From CAYUFB01 sp964444125 (GTDB lineage: Bacteria > Patescibacteriota > Dojkabacteria > B142 > JAFGMG01): DNA of 31,127 bases. This document shows, one piece after another, positions 1-7,783 of this stretch; positions within the stretch are counted from its first letter, which is position 1; each line of letters starts with the position of its first letter. The stretch is taken from positions 1-31,127 of the forward strand of contig CAYUFB010000014.1 in assembly GCA_964444125.1 (NCBI GenBank), read 5' to 3'. Under the pieces are notes generated by a model, which made no database searches, had not been told where the DNA came from, and saw nothing but the letters and a program-made list of their open reading frames with translations. Made by a program: the position numbers and the translations under genes.

Positions 1-1715
1 CAGATAGAGAGCTTTTTGGGACAATCTTTATAACCAAAGAGAAGCAAAAAAAATTGTCTTCAAAGCAGGCAAAAAGATTGTTAGATGAGATAGAAGGAGA
101 AGTAGAAATGGGTGATTATGTCGTGCATGAAGATCATGGAATAGGAATATATTCAGGCATTATAAGAGATAATAATGAAGATTATGTATCGATCAAGTAC
201 GCAGAAAATGACGAATTATTAATACCATTAGATAAACTTCATAAGATTACAAAATATATCGGAGTTTCAAATCAGGAGCCGGAAATTACTAGGCTTCACA
301 AGGGCAATTGGGAGCAGGTAACCGCCAAGACAAAAAAGCTGATTGCAATTGCAGCTAAGGAATTAATAAATCATTATGCAAAATTGGAATTATCAAAAGC
401 CAAAGCGATAAAGGATAACAATGAAAGTAAGTTTGATCAATTTGTAGGAGACTTTATTTATGAAGAAACTGAAGATCAGATAAGAACAATTGGTGAAATA
501 CTTCAAGATCTTTCTAAAGAAAAACCCATGAATAGACTTATCGTGGGAGATGTTGGATTTGGCAAAACTGAAGTCGCTATGAGAGCAGCATTTAAAGTTT
601 TAGAGCAGGGGTTGCAAGTAGCAATTTTGACCCCCACAACTGTTCTTGCCGCACAGCACTACAAAGTCTTTAAGGATCGATTTTCGAGATTTGGATACAA
701 TGTTGAGATGATTTCAAGGTTTGTAGGTGATAAGCAAAACAAAATCATTGCCCAAAATCTTATGAGTAAGGACATTGATATATTAATAGGAACCCATAGA
801 TTGCTAAGCAATGATGTGAAATTCAGAGATTTAGGTCTAATTATTATTGATGAGGAACAGAAATTCGGCGTCAAACAAAAAGAAAAATTAAGAAAGCTTA
901 AATATGGAGCACATGTTTTGACAATGACTGCAACACCCATACCTCGTACACTAAGTATGGCGCTATCTGAGATACAAGATATATCAATTATTTCAACTCC
1001 ACCAAAAAATCGTATGGCTATCAAAACAACTGTAGAAAAAATGGATTGGAATAAGGTTGCAGAAGTAATCAGGTTTGAAGTAAATCGGGGAGGACAAGTG
1101 TATTTTGTACATAATAGAGTTCAGACAATAGATTCTGTTGCAAATAAGTTACAAGCACTTCTTCCGGAGATAAAAATTGTGGTTGGGCATGGTCAGATGG
1201 ATGAAACGACACTACAAAAAGTGATTGAAGATTTTTATAACAAAAAATATGATTGCTTGTTATGTACGACAATTATCGAAAATGGTATAGATATGCCAAA
1301 CGTGAATACTATTATCATTGATAAGTCACAAAATTTTGGATTAGGACAACTGTATCAGCTTCGAGGTAGGGTTGGAAGAAGTGATAAACAGGCATATGCT
1401 TATCTATTTTATGACGGAGACAGCTTGGAACAAGAAGAAAATGATATAAAAAACATCAATAAGACAGCAGAAGAGATAAAAAAGGAAAAGACCAAGAAGT
1501 ATATCGAAAGATTGAAAGCTATAGTTGATACTGCAGATTTAGGTTCTGGTTTCTTGCTTGCAAGCAGGGATCTAGAAATTAGAGGAGCAGGTAACTTGCT
1601 TGGTAGAGAGCAACATGGCCAGATAAGCAAAGTTGGACTTGCCTTGTATATGCAGATGCTAGCTGAAGAGATAGAGAAATTGAAAATTGATAACGAGAGA
1701 TCAAATCTGATCTAA
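1..1715 (+). CDS. mfd: Transcription-repair coupling factor Mfd, 3' part (5' end outside window)
   Basis: Mfd is a DNA translocase that removes RNA polymerase stalled at lesions and recruits UvrA. The frame is open from base 3, so the gene starts upstream of the window; about 570 residues are visible. An in-frame TTG at 54 is not the real start, because the residues before it (DRELFG) match the conserved linker of Mfd. In order: the RNA-polymerase-interacting domain (GDYVVHEDHGIGIY), Walker A (GDVGFGKTE), the DEEQ box (IIDEEQKFGV), motif III (TATPIPRTL), motif VI (QLYQLRGRVGR) and the TRG motif (RDLEIRGAGNLLG). A charged insertion of roughly 20 residues precedes the TRG motif compared with Bacillus Mfd as I recall it. 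The protein stops about 35 residues after TRG, so the usual C-terminal autoinhibitory D7 domain (~150 residues) is absent. Its TAA overlaps the mutS stop by four bases. Confidence 0.96.
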   Translation, partial: DRELFGTIFITKEKQKKLSSKQAKRLLDEIEGEVEMGDYVVHEDHGIGIYSGIIRDNNEDYVSIKYAENDELLIPLDKLHKITKYIGVSNQEPEITRLHKGNWEQVTAKTKKLIAIAAKELINHYAKLELSKAKAIKDNNESKFDQFVGDFIYEETEDQIRTIGEILQDLSKEKPMNRLIVGDVGFGKTEVAMRAAFKVLEQGLQVAILTPTTVLAAQHYKVFKDRFSRFGYNVEMISRFVGDKQNKIIAQNLMSKDIDILIGTHRLLSNDVKFRDLGLIIIDEEQKFGVKQKEKLRKLKYGAHVLTMTATPIPRTLSMALSEIQDISIISTPPKNRMAIKTTVEKMDWNKVAEVIRFEVNRGGQVYFVHNRVQTIDSVANKLQALLPEIKIVVGHGQMDETTLQKVIEDFYNKKYDCLLCTTIIENGIDMPNVNTIIIDKSQNFGLGQLYQLRGRVGRSDKQAYAYLFYDGDSLEQEENDIKNINKTAEEIKKEKTKKYIERLKAIVDTADLGSGFLLASRDLEIRGAGNLLGREQHGQISKVGLALYMQMLAEEIEKLKIDNERSNLI

Positions 1716-4249
1716 AATATTTTCAATTGTTCTTTTGGTGCAGGCTTAGTCCTTCTATTTGATTTAACTACTGATTTTTCTTCTTCGATGATTTTTTGAT
1801 CCTGAGGTTCTATTAATTCGCTTTCGATACTTTTGACCTCAAGCATACTTTCTTGTTCTAAAGTTAGAAGTATCTGGTTTGCTCTACTAATAACCAAATC
1901 AGGCACACCAGCCATCTTGGCAACATGAACCCCATAGCTTTGATCTGTTCCTCCAACTTTTACTTTTCTTGTAAATTCGATCTCTCCGTTTTCTTCAAGT
2001 ACATCTACATTATAATTTTTTACTTTCTTAAGTTTGCCTTCTAAATCGATCAGTTCATGATAATGAGTCGCAAACAGGGTCTTAGCACCAATCACATCGT
2101 GAAGATATTCAACAATTGCCCAGGCGATAGCTACACCATCATAGGTACTTGTGCCTCTACCTACTTCATCTAAGATTATTAATGAGTTTTCTGATGAATT
2201 GTTTAATATATTGGCAGTTTCATTCATTTCTACCATAAAAGTTGATTCTCCACGGGCTAGATTATCTGAAGCTCCAACACGAGTAAATATTTTATCTACA
2301 ATACACAAATTTGCCTCTCTAGCAGGCACAAATGATCCAATTTGCGCCATTAAAGATATCAATGCGATTTGCCTTATATACGTAGATTTCCCAGACATAT
2401 TGGGGCCTGTAAGTATGATTACTTGTTGAGTAGTATTATCAAGAAGTATGTCATTTGGCACATAGCTTGATTTAAGATGTCTTTCGACGACAGGATGTCT
2501 ACCATCTGCTATTTCTAGTTTGTGGTTGAGATTAAGTTTGGGCTTTGTATAGCTATGCTTCCTTGCAAGATGTGCAAAATTACAAATTACATCAAGAGTC
2601 GCCAAATTATCTGCAAGAAAAAGCAGTAGTTCTATATGTTTAGATATCTCATCCTTGATGCTTTGAAATATCTCGTATTCTAGGCTACTAGCTTTGTCAC
2701 TTGCGTTTAGAATTTTTGATTCCCATTCTTTTAATTCCTCAGTTACAAATCTTTCGGCATTTACTAAGGTTTGTTTTCTAATGTAATTATCTGGAATCTT
2801 GTCCAGGTTAGACTTACTAACCTCAATATAATATCCAAATACGTTGTTAAACTTGATTTTCAGGTTTGTAATTTTGGTGCGTTTAATTTCGCTAACTTGA
2901 AGTTCTTGTAGCCATGTTTTGCCCCTCTTCATCAGTTCACGAACCTCATCGAGTTCCTTGTTATATCCTTGTTTTATTATTCCGCCTTCTGTGATTGTAA
3001 TTGGGGGATCTTCTTTTATTGAATTGTTAATGATGCTTATAACTTCTTTAATTATCTTTGTATTTTCCTTAAACTTTGCTTCAAGATTGATCAATTGATT
3101 TTTATAGGATTTAGAAAATTCGAGAAGCTTGATTACATGATTTAATGAACTTTGAAGAAATAATAAATCTCTAGCATTGATATTTCCTGTACCTAATTTT
3201 GAGACTATTCTTTCTAAATCGCAAATTTCATTAAGCAAATTCCTGACATCTGATAGTCTCATTGGATCAATTAAGAGCTCTTCAAGAGCATTGTGACGTT
3301 CAAGAATCGGTTCGATATTTATAAGCGGCCGTAGTATCCAATTGCGAAGTTTTCTTTGACCCATTGCGGTATTTGCTTCATTGAGGATCCCAAAGAGGGT
3401 AGTATCTATACTCACTCCATCGCTTGGCCAAACAAGTTCGAGATTTGTAATAGTTGAAGGGTCAAGGGTCATATAGTCATCATCGATTTCTTTAGAGATT
3501 TTCTTGATATGGATCAGATCAGTTTTTTGTGTTTCTTTTAGATATTTGATAATTATTCCAGATGGGATAATTGTTTCATCAGTTTTCTCAATGCCAAAGC
3601 CTTTAAGTGAAGTTGTTTTGAGATGATTAAGTAGTATTTGATAGTTATCGTCAATTTTGAAATCATCATCGTGAATTATTTGTATATATGAGTCTATAAA
3701 GTCTGATTTGAATTTCTCAAAAAGTGTTTGAGGAACTAGTATCTCGCTTGGATTTAGTCTAAATATTATTGTAGATAGTTCGTGGTAAGTATCTAATTTT
3801 TTGACCTTAAATTCTGCTGTAGTTAGATCAACAAAGGCAAGATGATAACCACTTTTTGTGTTATAAAATACTGCTACAAGATAATTATTCCTTGATTCAT
3901 CAAGTACACTTTCGTCTGTGAACGTCCCGGCAGTAATTATTTTTGTAACCCCACGCTCTACAATTCTGCCTGTTTGTGCTTCTTCAAGTTGATCTGCAAT
4001 AGCGACTTTTTTTCCTGCTTTAATTAACTTTTTGAGATAATTTTGAAGTGCATGATGCGGGATTCCTGCCATAGGGTGCCTTGTCTCTCCCTTGCCACGA
4101 CCAGTCAAAGTGATGTTTAGGATCTTTGATATCTCCTTAGCATCGTCATTAAATGCTTCATAAAAATCTCCAAGTCTGAACAGCACTATGCAATCAGCGT
4201 GTTTCGCCTTTAATCTCTCATATTGTTGCATCATTGGAGTTGTAGACAT
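1712..4249 (-). CDS. mutS: DNA mismatch repair protein MutS
   Basis: MutS recognises mismatches and small loops as an ATP-dependent dimer clamp in the cytoplasm. The 845 residues match the usual MutS1 length. The N-terminal mismatch-binding domain starts with TPMMQQY and carries the F-x-E wedge at F29-Y-E31. Then come the connector, core and clamp regions. The ATPase has Walker A GPNMSGKST (615-623), the ARGESTFMVEM segment (665-675), Walker B IILDEVGRGTST (691-702) and the ATHYHEL switch (727-733), followed by the helix-turn-helix dimer region. The tail (from ~800) is acidic then basic. The start gives the common MSTTPMMQQY beginning; Met6 and Met7 are alternatives. A promoter at 4256-4284 would initiate almost at the ATG, so the message may be leaderless from 4249 or have a ~15-18 base leader if translation starts at Met6/7. 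No mutL lies in the window. Confidence 0.98.
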   Translation of the reverse strand: MSTTPMMQQYERLKAKHADCIVLFRLGDFYEAFNDDAKEISKILNITLTGRGKGETRHPMAGIPHHALQNYLKKLIKAGKKVAIADQLEEAQTGRIVERGVTKIITAGTFTDESVLDESRNNYLVAVFYNTKSGYHLAFVDLTTAEFKVKKLDTYHELSTIIFRLNPSEILVPQTLFEKFKSDFIDSYIQIIHDDDFKIDDNYQILLNHLKTTSLKGFGIEKTDETIIPSGIIIKYLKETQKTDLIHIKKISKEIDDDYMTLDPSTITNLELVWPSDGVSIDTTLFGILNEANTAMGQRKLRNWILRPLINIEPILERHNALEELLIDPMRLSDVRNLLNEICDLERIVSKLGTGNINARDLLFLQSSLNHVIKLLEFSKSYKNQLINLEAKFKENTKIIKEVISIINNSIKEDPPITITEGGIIKQGYNKELDEVRELMKRGKTWLQELQVSEIKRTKITNLKIKFNNVFGYYIEVSKSNLDKIPDNYIRKQTLVNAERFVTEELKEWESKILNASDKASSLEYEIFQSIKDEISKHIELLLFLADNLATLDVICNFAHLARKHSYTKPKLNLNHKLEIADGRHPVVERHLKSSYVPNDILLDNTTQQVIILTGPNMSGKSTYIRQIALISLMAQIGSFVPAREANLCIVDKIFTRVGASDNLARGESTFMVEMNETANILNNSSENSLIILDEVGRGTSTYDGVAIAWAIVEYLHDVIGAKTLFATHYHELIDLEGKLKKVKNYNVDVLEENGEIEFTRKVKVGGTDQSYGVHVAKMAGVPDLVISRANQILLTLEQESMLEVKSIESELIEPQDQKIIEEEKSVVKSNRRTKPAPKEQLKIF

Positions 4250-4255
4250 GCCTCA

Positions 4256-4284
4256 AGTATATGATTTATCAGGCTTTCTTTCAA
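4256..4284 (-). promoter_or_regulatory. Putative sigma70-type promoter of mutS
   Basis: On the minus strand, TTGAAA (4284-4279) and TATACT (4261-4256) are separated by exactly 17 bases; each box matches the consensus at five of six positions. The expected +1 lies at about 4249-4250, at the annotated ATG itself, which raises the possibility of a leaderless transcript. Confidence 0.6.
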
Positions 4285-4321
4285 GATGGCAAATTTTATG
4301 AATTTTTCTTTATAAAAATAC

Positions 4322-4350
4322 TTGTCATGAATTAAGTAATTTTGTATTCT
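4322..4350 (+). promoter_or_regulatory. Putative promoter of the delta-60 repeat protein gene
   Basis: TTGTCA (4322-4327, five of six) and TATTCT (4345-4350, four of six) have a 17-base spacer. The -10 box ends 28 bases before the ATG at 4379, so the leader would be about 20 bases. Another TATATT (4359-4364) is closer but has no matching -35. Confidence 0.5.
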
Positions 4351-4378
4351 AAATAGTATATATTATTCTCTTTCTGTT

Positions 4379-6292
4379 ATGAAAAAACTGCTTAGTGTTA
4401 CAGTTGTAGCTTCGTTATTAACTATTCTTTTGCCTTCAGGATTTTCTCAGGATGTTGATGCAGCAACGTATCAGTTTGATCCAACGTTTAATGGAGTAGG
4501 ATATGTAACTCATAACAATGCTGCAGGAGGTGATAGCGGTGATTTTGCCAGAGCAATTGCTATGCAGCCTGATGGAAAATATGTAACGGCAGGTGAAAGT
4601 AGAGGAACGTCTATTGATATGGCTGTTTGGAGATACAATACTGATGGTACCTTAGATACAACCTTCAATGGTGTTGGTTATGCAGTACATTCAAATGCAG
4701 CAGGGGGTACATTTACAGATACAGCTAGATCGGTTCAAGTACAAAATGACGGCAAGATAGTCATAGTAGGCAATAGTGCTGATGCAGATTTCACAGGACA
4801 AATGGTTATATGGAGATACAATGCCAATGGTACATTAGATACAACATTTGGAGGCACAGGTTTTGTCGTATATTCAAGTGCACAATATGAACCCAATCAA
4901 GCAAATTCATTAGTTATCTTGTCAGATGGAAAATACTTAATTACTGGGTATTCTGACTATGACATGATTATATGGAGGTATAATAGTAATGGTACATTGG
5001 ATACAACATTCGGTGGTACTGGTTTTGTTAAATACACAAGTCCAACACCTTTTGATCCTGTTGAGGGATCTGGTATTGTCGTGCAGGAAGATGGAAAATA
5101 TGTAGTGACCGGTTGGCGAGGAAATGGGATGATGATTTGGAGGTATAATACAAATGGATCCTTAGATACGTCGTTTAATAGCACAGGCTATGTTGTATTT
5201 GGAGGTAGTTATAAAGCAAAAGCAGTTGGTATTGATAGCAATAACAAAATTGTTGTGGCAGGAGAAACAACTGATGCCTCGCATGACATGATGGTTTGGA
5301 GATATAACTCAAATGGTACCATTGATACAACTTTTAATGGAGTGGGATATAATTCGTTTAATGGTCCAGGTAATAGCTGGGATGCGGCTTGGAGTATATA
5401 TATACAAGGTGATGATAAGTATGTATTAGCTGGATATACAACTGGTGCAACAACACAAGAAGATATGGCGATATGGAGATACAACAATAATGGCACATTA
5501 GATACCACATTCAATGGGACAGGCTATATAACTCACAATAACCCAGCTGGAGGTAATCCCAATGATTCTTATGAGTTTGGTTATGGTATTATCCATGATA
5601 ATGGGCGGTTTGTAGTTACTGGTTCTGGAACAGATGCCTCTTTTGGAACAGACGATATGATTATCTGGAGATATGAAAGTAGCTATCAGATAGGAGTTCC
5701 AGTTGGAGTACAATTACGAAACGGTTTGATAGATGTTACGACACTTGGTACGACAGGTTCATCAGGCACGAACTTGATGCTAGATCTTTATCTTGATGAT
5801 GTCTTATTAGCAACAATAGATACGAATCTATGGGAAGATCTAGACTGGGGTGGTGTATTTGGTGAGGTGGACTTTGATAATTATAGATCATTTATTGATA
5901 ATTTGGCAGAAATGGATGGAGTCAATAGTTATGCACTCTATGTGCCATATAGAGAAGGAGATAACAGGGTGGGGTTATGCTTAGATCCAGGTGAAGATAT
6001 GGTCTTCATGCCCGATGCATCGCTACAGGATGCATATGATGGTTGTGTAGATTTTGGATCAAGAAGTGAGGATGATGAAGATACATCAATAGTAGAGGTA
6101 GAAGGGGAAGACTTCTGGATGGTATTGGGACTGACACAAGATATGGGAGGATATTCATATTATGAAGTAGAGCAAGAAGAAGATCCTCAAGATCCAGGAA
6201 GTCCAGAAACGCCAGTAGTACCAACACTACCATCAACAGGATCAAATGTATATCTGTACGTATTTGGAGGTATGGGTAAGCTATTGTTTTAG
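4379..6292 (+). CDS. Secreted delta-60 repeat protein (predicted seven-bladed propeller) with truncated LPSTG end
   Basis: No specific function can be assigned. A signal peptide (MKK, hydrophobic stretch to about residue 22, likely cleaved near DAA) is followed by seven delta-60-type repeats from residue 34 to about 433. Each runs from D-x-T/S-F-x-x-x-G-F/Y through QPDGK-like to I/V-WRY-(N)-x-x-G-x-L. Seven WRY and seven D-T-F motifs alternate, as expected for a circularly closed seven-bladed beta-propeller; the fold is inference. Residues ~445-600 form a separate domain with DLDW (487-490), two cysteines and EDFW (576-579), shared with the 1,428-residue surface protein at 23571-27857. A Pro/Glu-rich linker leads to LPSTG, but only a weakly hydrophobic tail of about 16 residues follows and there is no basic end, so a working sortase signal is doubtful. 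The gene is monocistronic, between its own promoter and a strong terminator. Confidence 0.88.
   Translation: MKKLLSVTVVASLLTILLPSGFSQDVDAATYQFDPTFNGVGYVTHNNAAGGDSGDFARAIAMQPDGKYVTAGESRGTSIDMAVWRYNTDGTLDTTFNGVGYAVHSNAAGGTFTDTARSVQVQNDGKIVIVGNSADADFTGQMVIWRYNANGTLDTTFGGTGFVVYSSAQYEPNQANSLVILSDGKYLITGYSDYDMIIWRYNSNGTLDTTFGGTGFVKYTSPTPFDPVEGSGIVVQEDGKYVVTGWRGNGMMIWRYNTNGSLDTSFNSTGYVVFGGSYKAKAVGIDSNNKIVVAGETTDASHDMMVWRYNSNGTIDTTFNGVGYNSFNGPGNSWDAAWSIYIQGDDKYVLAGYTTGATTQEDMAIWRYNNNGTLDTTFNGTGYITHNNPAGGNPNDSYEFGYGIIHDNGRFVVTGSGTDASFGTDDMIIWRYESSYQIGVPVGVQLRNGLIDVTTLGTTGSSGTNLMLDLYLDDVLLATIDTNLWEDLDWGGVFGEVDFDNYRSFIDNLAEMDGVNSYALYVPYREGDNRVGLCLDPGEDMVFMPDASLQDAYDGCVDFGSRSEDDEDTSIVEVEGEDFWMVLGLTQDMGGYSYYEVEQEEDPQDPGSPETPVVPTLPSTGSNVYLYVFGGMGKLLF
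4478..5676 (+). repeat. Seven tandem delta-60 coding repeats
   Basis: Units begin at the D-x-T/S-F codons at 4478, 4655, 4838, 5000, 5165, 5324 and 5501, giving spacings of 177, 183, 162, 165, 159 and 177 bases (53-61 codons). The most conserved DNA is the TGGAGATACAA...GGTAC(A/C)TTAGATACA segment. The last unit ends with a seventh WRY at about 5666-5676. Confidence 0.9.
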
Positions 6293-6317
6293 TTTGTAGG
6301 TAATGATAGATATGTTT

Positions 6318-6344
6318 AAGGGAGGTTGATCAACCTCCCTTTTT
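6318..6344 (+). terminator. Intrinsic terminator after the delta-60 protein gene
   Basis: A perfect 24-base inverted repeat spans 6318-6341 (left arm AAGGGAGGTTGA, right arm its exact complement). It would fold into a GC-containing stem with a GATC loop, and the 3' side runs into five T (6340-6344). It lies 26 bases after the stop at 6292 and before the hisS promoter. Confidence 0.92.
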
Positions 6345-6366
6345 ACAACTAATATTTGATTAATAC

Positions 6367-6395
6367 TAGTCAGCGATTGCTTCTCAAGGTATAAT
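6367..6395 (+). promoter_or_regulatory. Putative promoter of hisS
   Basis: A perfect TATAAT (6390-6395) has a weak -35 TAGTCA (6367-6372, four of six) at 17 bases. The -10 ends 26 bases before the hisS ATG. The leader is too short for a T-box riboswitch. Confidence 0.55.
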
Positions 6396-6421
6396 TTTCT
6401 CATTAATTATCAAAAATTATT

Positions 6422-7690
6422 ATGAAATCCAAAATTGAGCCAAAAATTCTAAAAGGGTTTAGAGACTTTTTGCCAGAAGAGTACAATGTTCGCAAAAAAG
6501 TTTTTCAGATATTTGAAAATACCTTTAAAAAATATGGATTTGAAGGATTAGAGACGCCGGCATTAGAATATTTTGATATCTTGATGGGCAAATACGGTGA
6601 AGAAGAAAAGCTTGTTTATAATTTTGAAGATTTTGGAGGCAGGGAAGTTGCCTTAAAATATGACCTGACAGTACCAACTGCTAGAGTTATAGCTATGAAT
6701 CAGGACAAGATCAAGATGCCCTTTAAAAGGTATCAGATACAGCCAGTTTGGCGTGCTGATAATACCCAAAAAGGAAGATTTAGAGAATTTTATCAATGTG
6801 ATGTAGATGTTTTTGGTTCAAACTCCAAACTATGTGAAGCCGAGCTCATGTTATTGTCAATTGAATTGTTGAAAGAATTAGGATTTAAGGAATTTGTCAT
6901 TATGATCAATAATAGAAAAATCTTAAACGCTATAGCCAAATACGCTGGTGCTGAAGATAAGTTTTTTGAAATAGTTTATGCGATAGATAAATGGACCAAA
7001 AGGACTCCAGCTGAAACCAAGGATGACTTGATAAGAAAGGGGTTAGCAGAAGACCAAGTTGATAAGGTATTTGATTGTCTAAGCTTGAAAGGATCAAAAA
7101 ATAGTGAGAAACTAAATGACTTGGAAACTAAGCTATCTGGAGTGCTAGAGGGTCGAGATGGGATTGAGGAATTAAGGCAGATAATCGATTTAGTTGATAA
7201 TGAAGAAGTGATCAAGTTTACTCCAACTATTGCAAGAGGACTGGCGTATTATACTGGGCCTGTTTATGAAATATTGATTTTAGATGGAAATGTTGGATCT
7301 GTTGCAGGTGGGGGTAGATATGATGAAATGATTGGGAGTATGACAGGAGGCAATACACCTGCTGTGGGTATTTCATTTGGCATAGAAAGGATAATGGAGA
7401 TAATAAAGGAAAGAAATATGCTTGAAGGTATTGATCAAGAAGAAAGAGCAATGGTATTGAACATTGAAGGTTATCAAAAAGAGTGTTTTGATCTAGCAAA
7501 TCGCATAAGGCAAAAAGGTGAAAGTGTATTTATGTATCCGGAAGCGAAAAAAATTGGCAAACAACTAGAATATGCTGCAAAGCAAAATTTCACAAAAGCA
7601 TATATATTGGGTGAGGAAGAGATTTCTAATAATGAGGTGTCTATCAAAGACCTTAAGACAGGTGAGCAGACAAAAATTGCAATAGAATAA
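6422..7690 (+). CDS. hisS: Histidyl-tRNA synthetase
   Basis: This class II aminoacyl-tRNA synthetase charges tRNA-His with histidine in the cytoplasm. The 422 residues are the normal length. It opens with the family signature KGFRDFLPEE (11-20). Motif 2 is RYQIQPVWRADNTQKGRFREF (103-123, with R111 as the catalytic arginine), the histidine-specific loop is RGLAYYTGPVYEI (272-284), and motif 3 is GISFGIERI (316-324). The anticodon-binding domain occupies about 340-422. The ATG at 6422 lies 26 bases after a TATAAT and has no Shine-Dalgarno sequence, like the other genes here. It is preceded by a terminator and followed by a separate promoter, so it is probably transcribed alone. Confidence 0.98.
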   Translation: MKSKIEPKILKGFRDFLPEEYNVRKKVFQIFENTFKKYGFEGLETPALEYFDILMGKYGEEEKLVYNFEDFGGREVALKYDLTVPTARVIAMNQDKIKMPFKRYQIQPVWRADNTQKGRFREFYQCDVDVFGSNSKLCEAELMLLSIELLKELGFKEFVIMINNRKILNAIAKYAGAEDKFFEIVYAIDKWTKRTPAETKDDLIRKGLAEDQVDKVFDCLSLKGSKNSEKLNDLETKLSGVLEGRDGIEELRQIIDLVDNEEVIKFTPTIARGLAYYTGPVYEILILDGNVGSVAGGGRYDEMIGSMTGGNTPAVGISFGIERIMEIIKERNMLEGIDQEERAMVLNIEGYQKECFDLANRIRQKGESVFMYPEAKKIGKQLEYAAKQNFTKAYILGEEEISNNEVSIKDLKTGEQTKIAIE

Positions 7691-7721
7691 AGCATTTAGA
7701 ACTTTGAAATTAATAAATATG

Positions 7722-7750
7722 TTGACGAAAATTCAGGAAAGGAATAAGAT
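7722..7750 (+). promoter_or_regulatory. Putative promoter of the beta-carbonic-anhydrase-like gene
   Basis: TTGACG (7722-7727, five of six) and TAAGAT (7745-7750, four of six) are separated by 17 bases in the gap between hisS and the next gene. The -10 ends 33 bases before the ATG at 7784. Confidence 0.6.
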
Positions 7751-7783
7751 AAGCCTGTTTTGAATCATTAATCATATCAAATC

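Noticed and set aside
54..56. TTG at 54 as the start of mfd
   Set aside because: The frame is open from base 3, and the upstream residues DRELFG are conserved in Mfd, so the gene is truncated by the window edge.
6345..6421. T-box or other riboswitch upstream of hisS
   Set aside because: Only ~20 bases separate the likely transcription start from the ATG, too short for a riboswitch.
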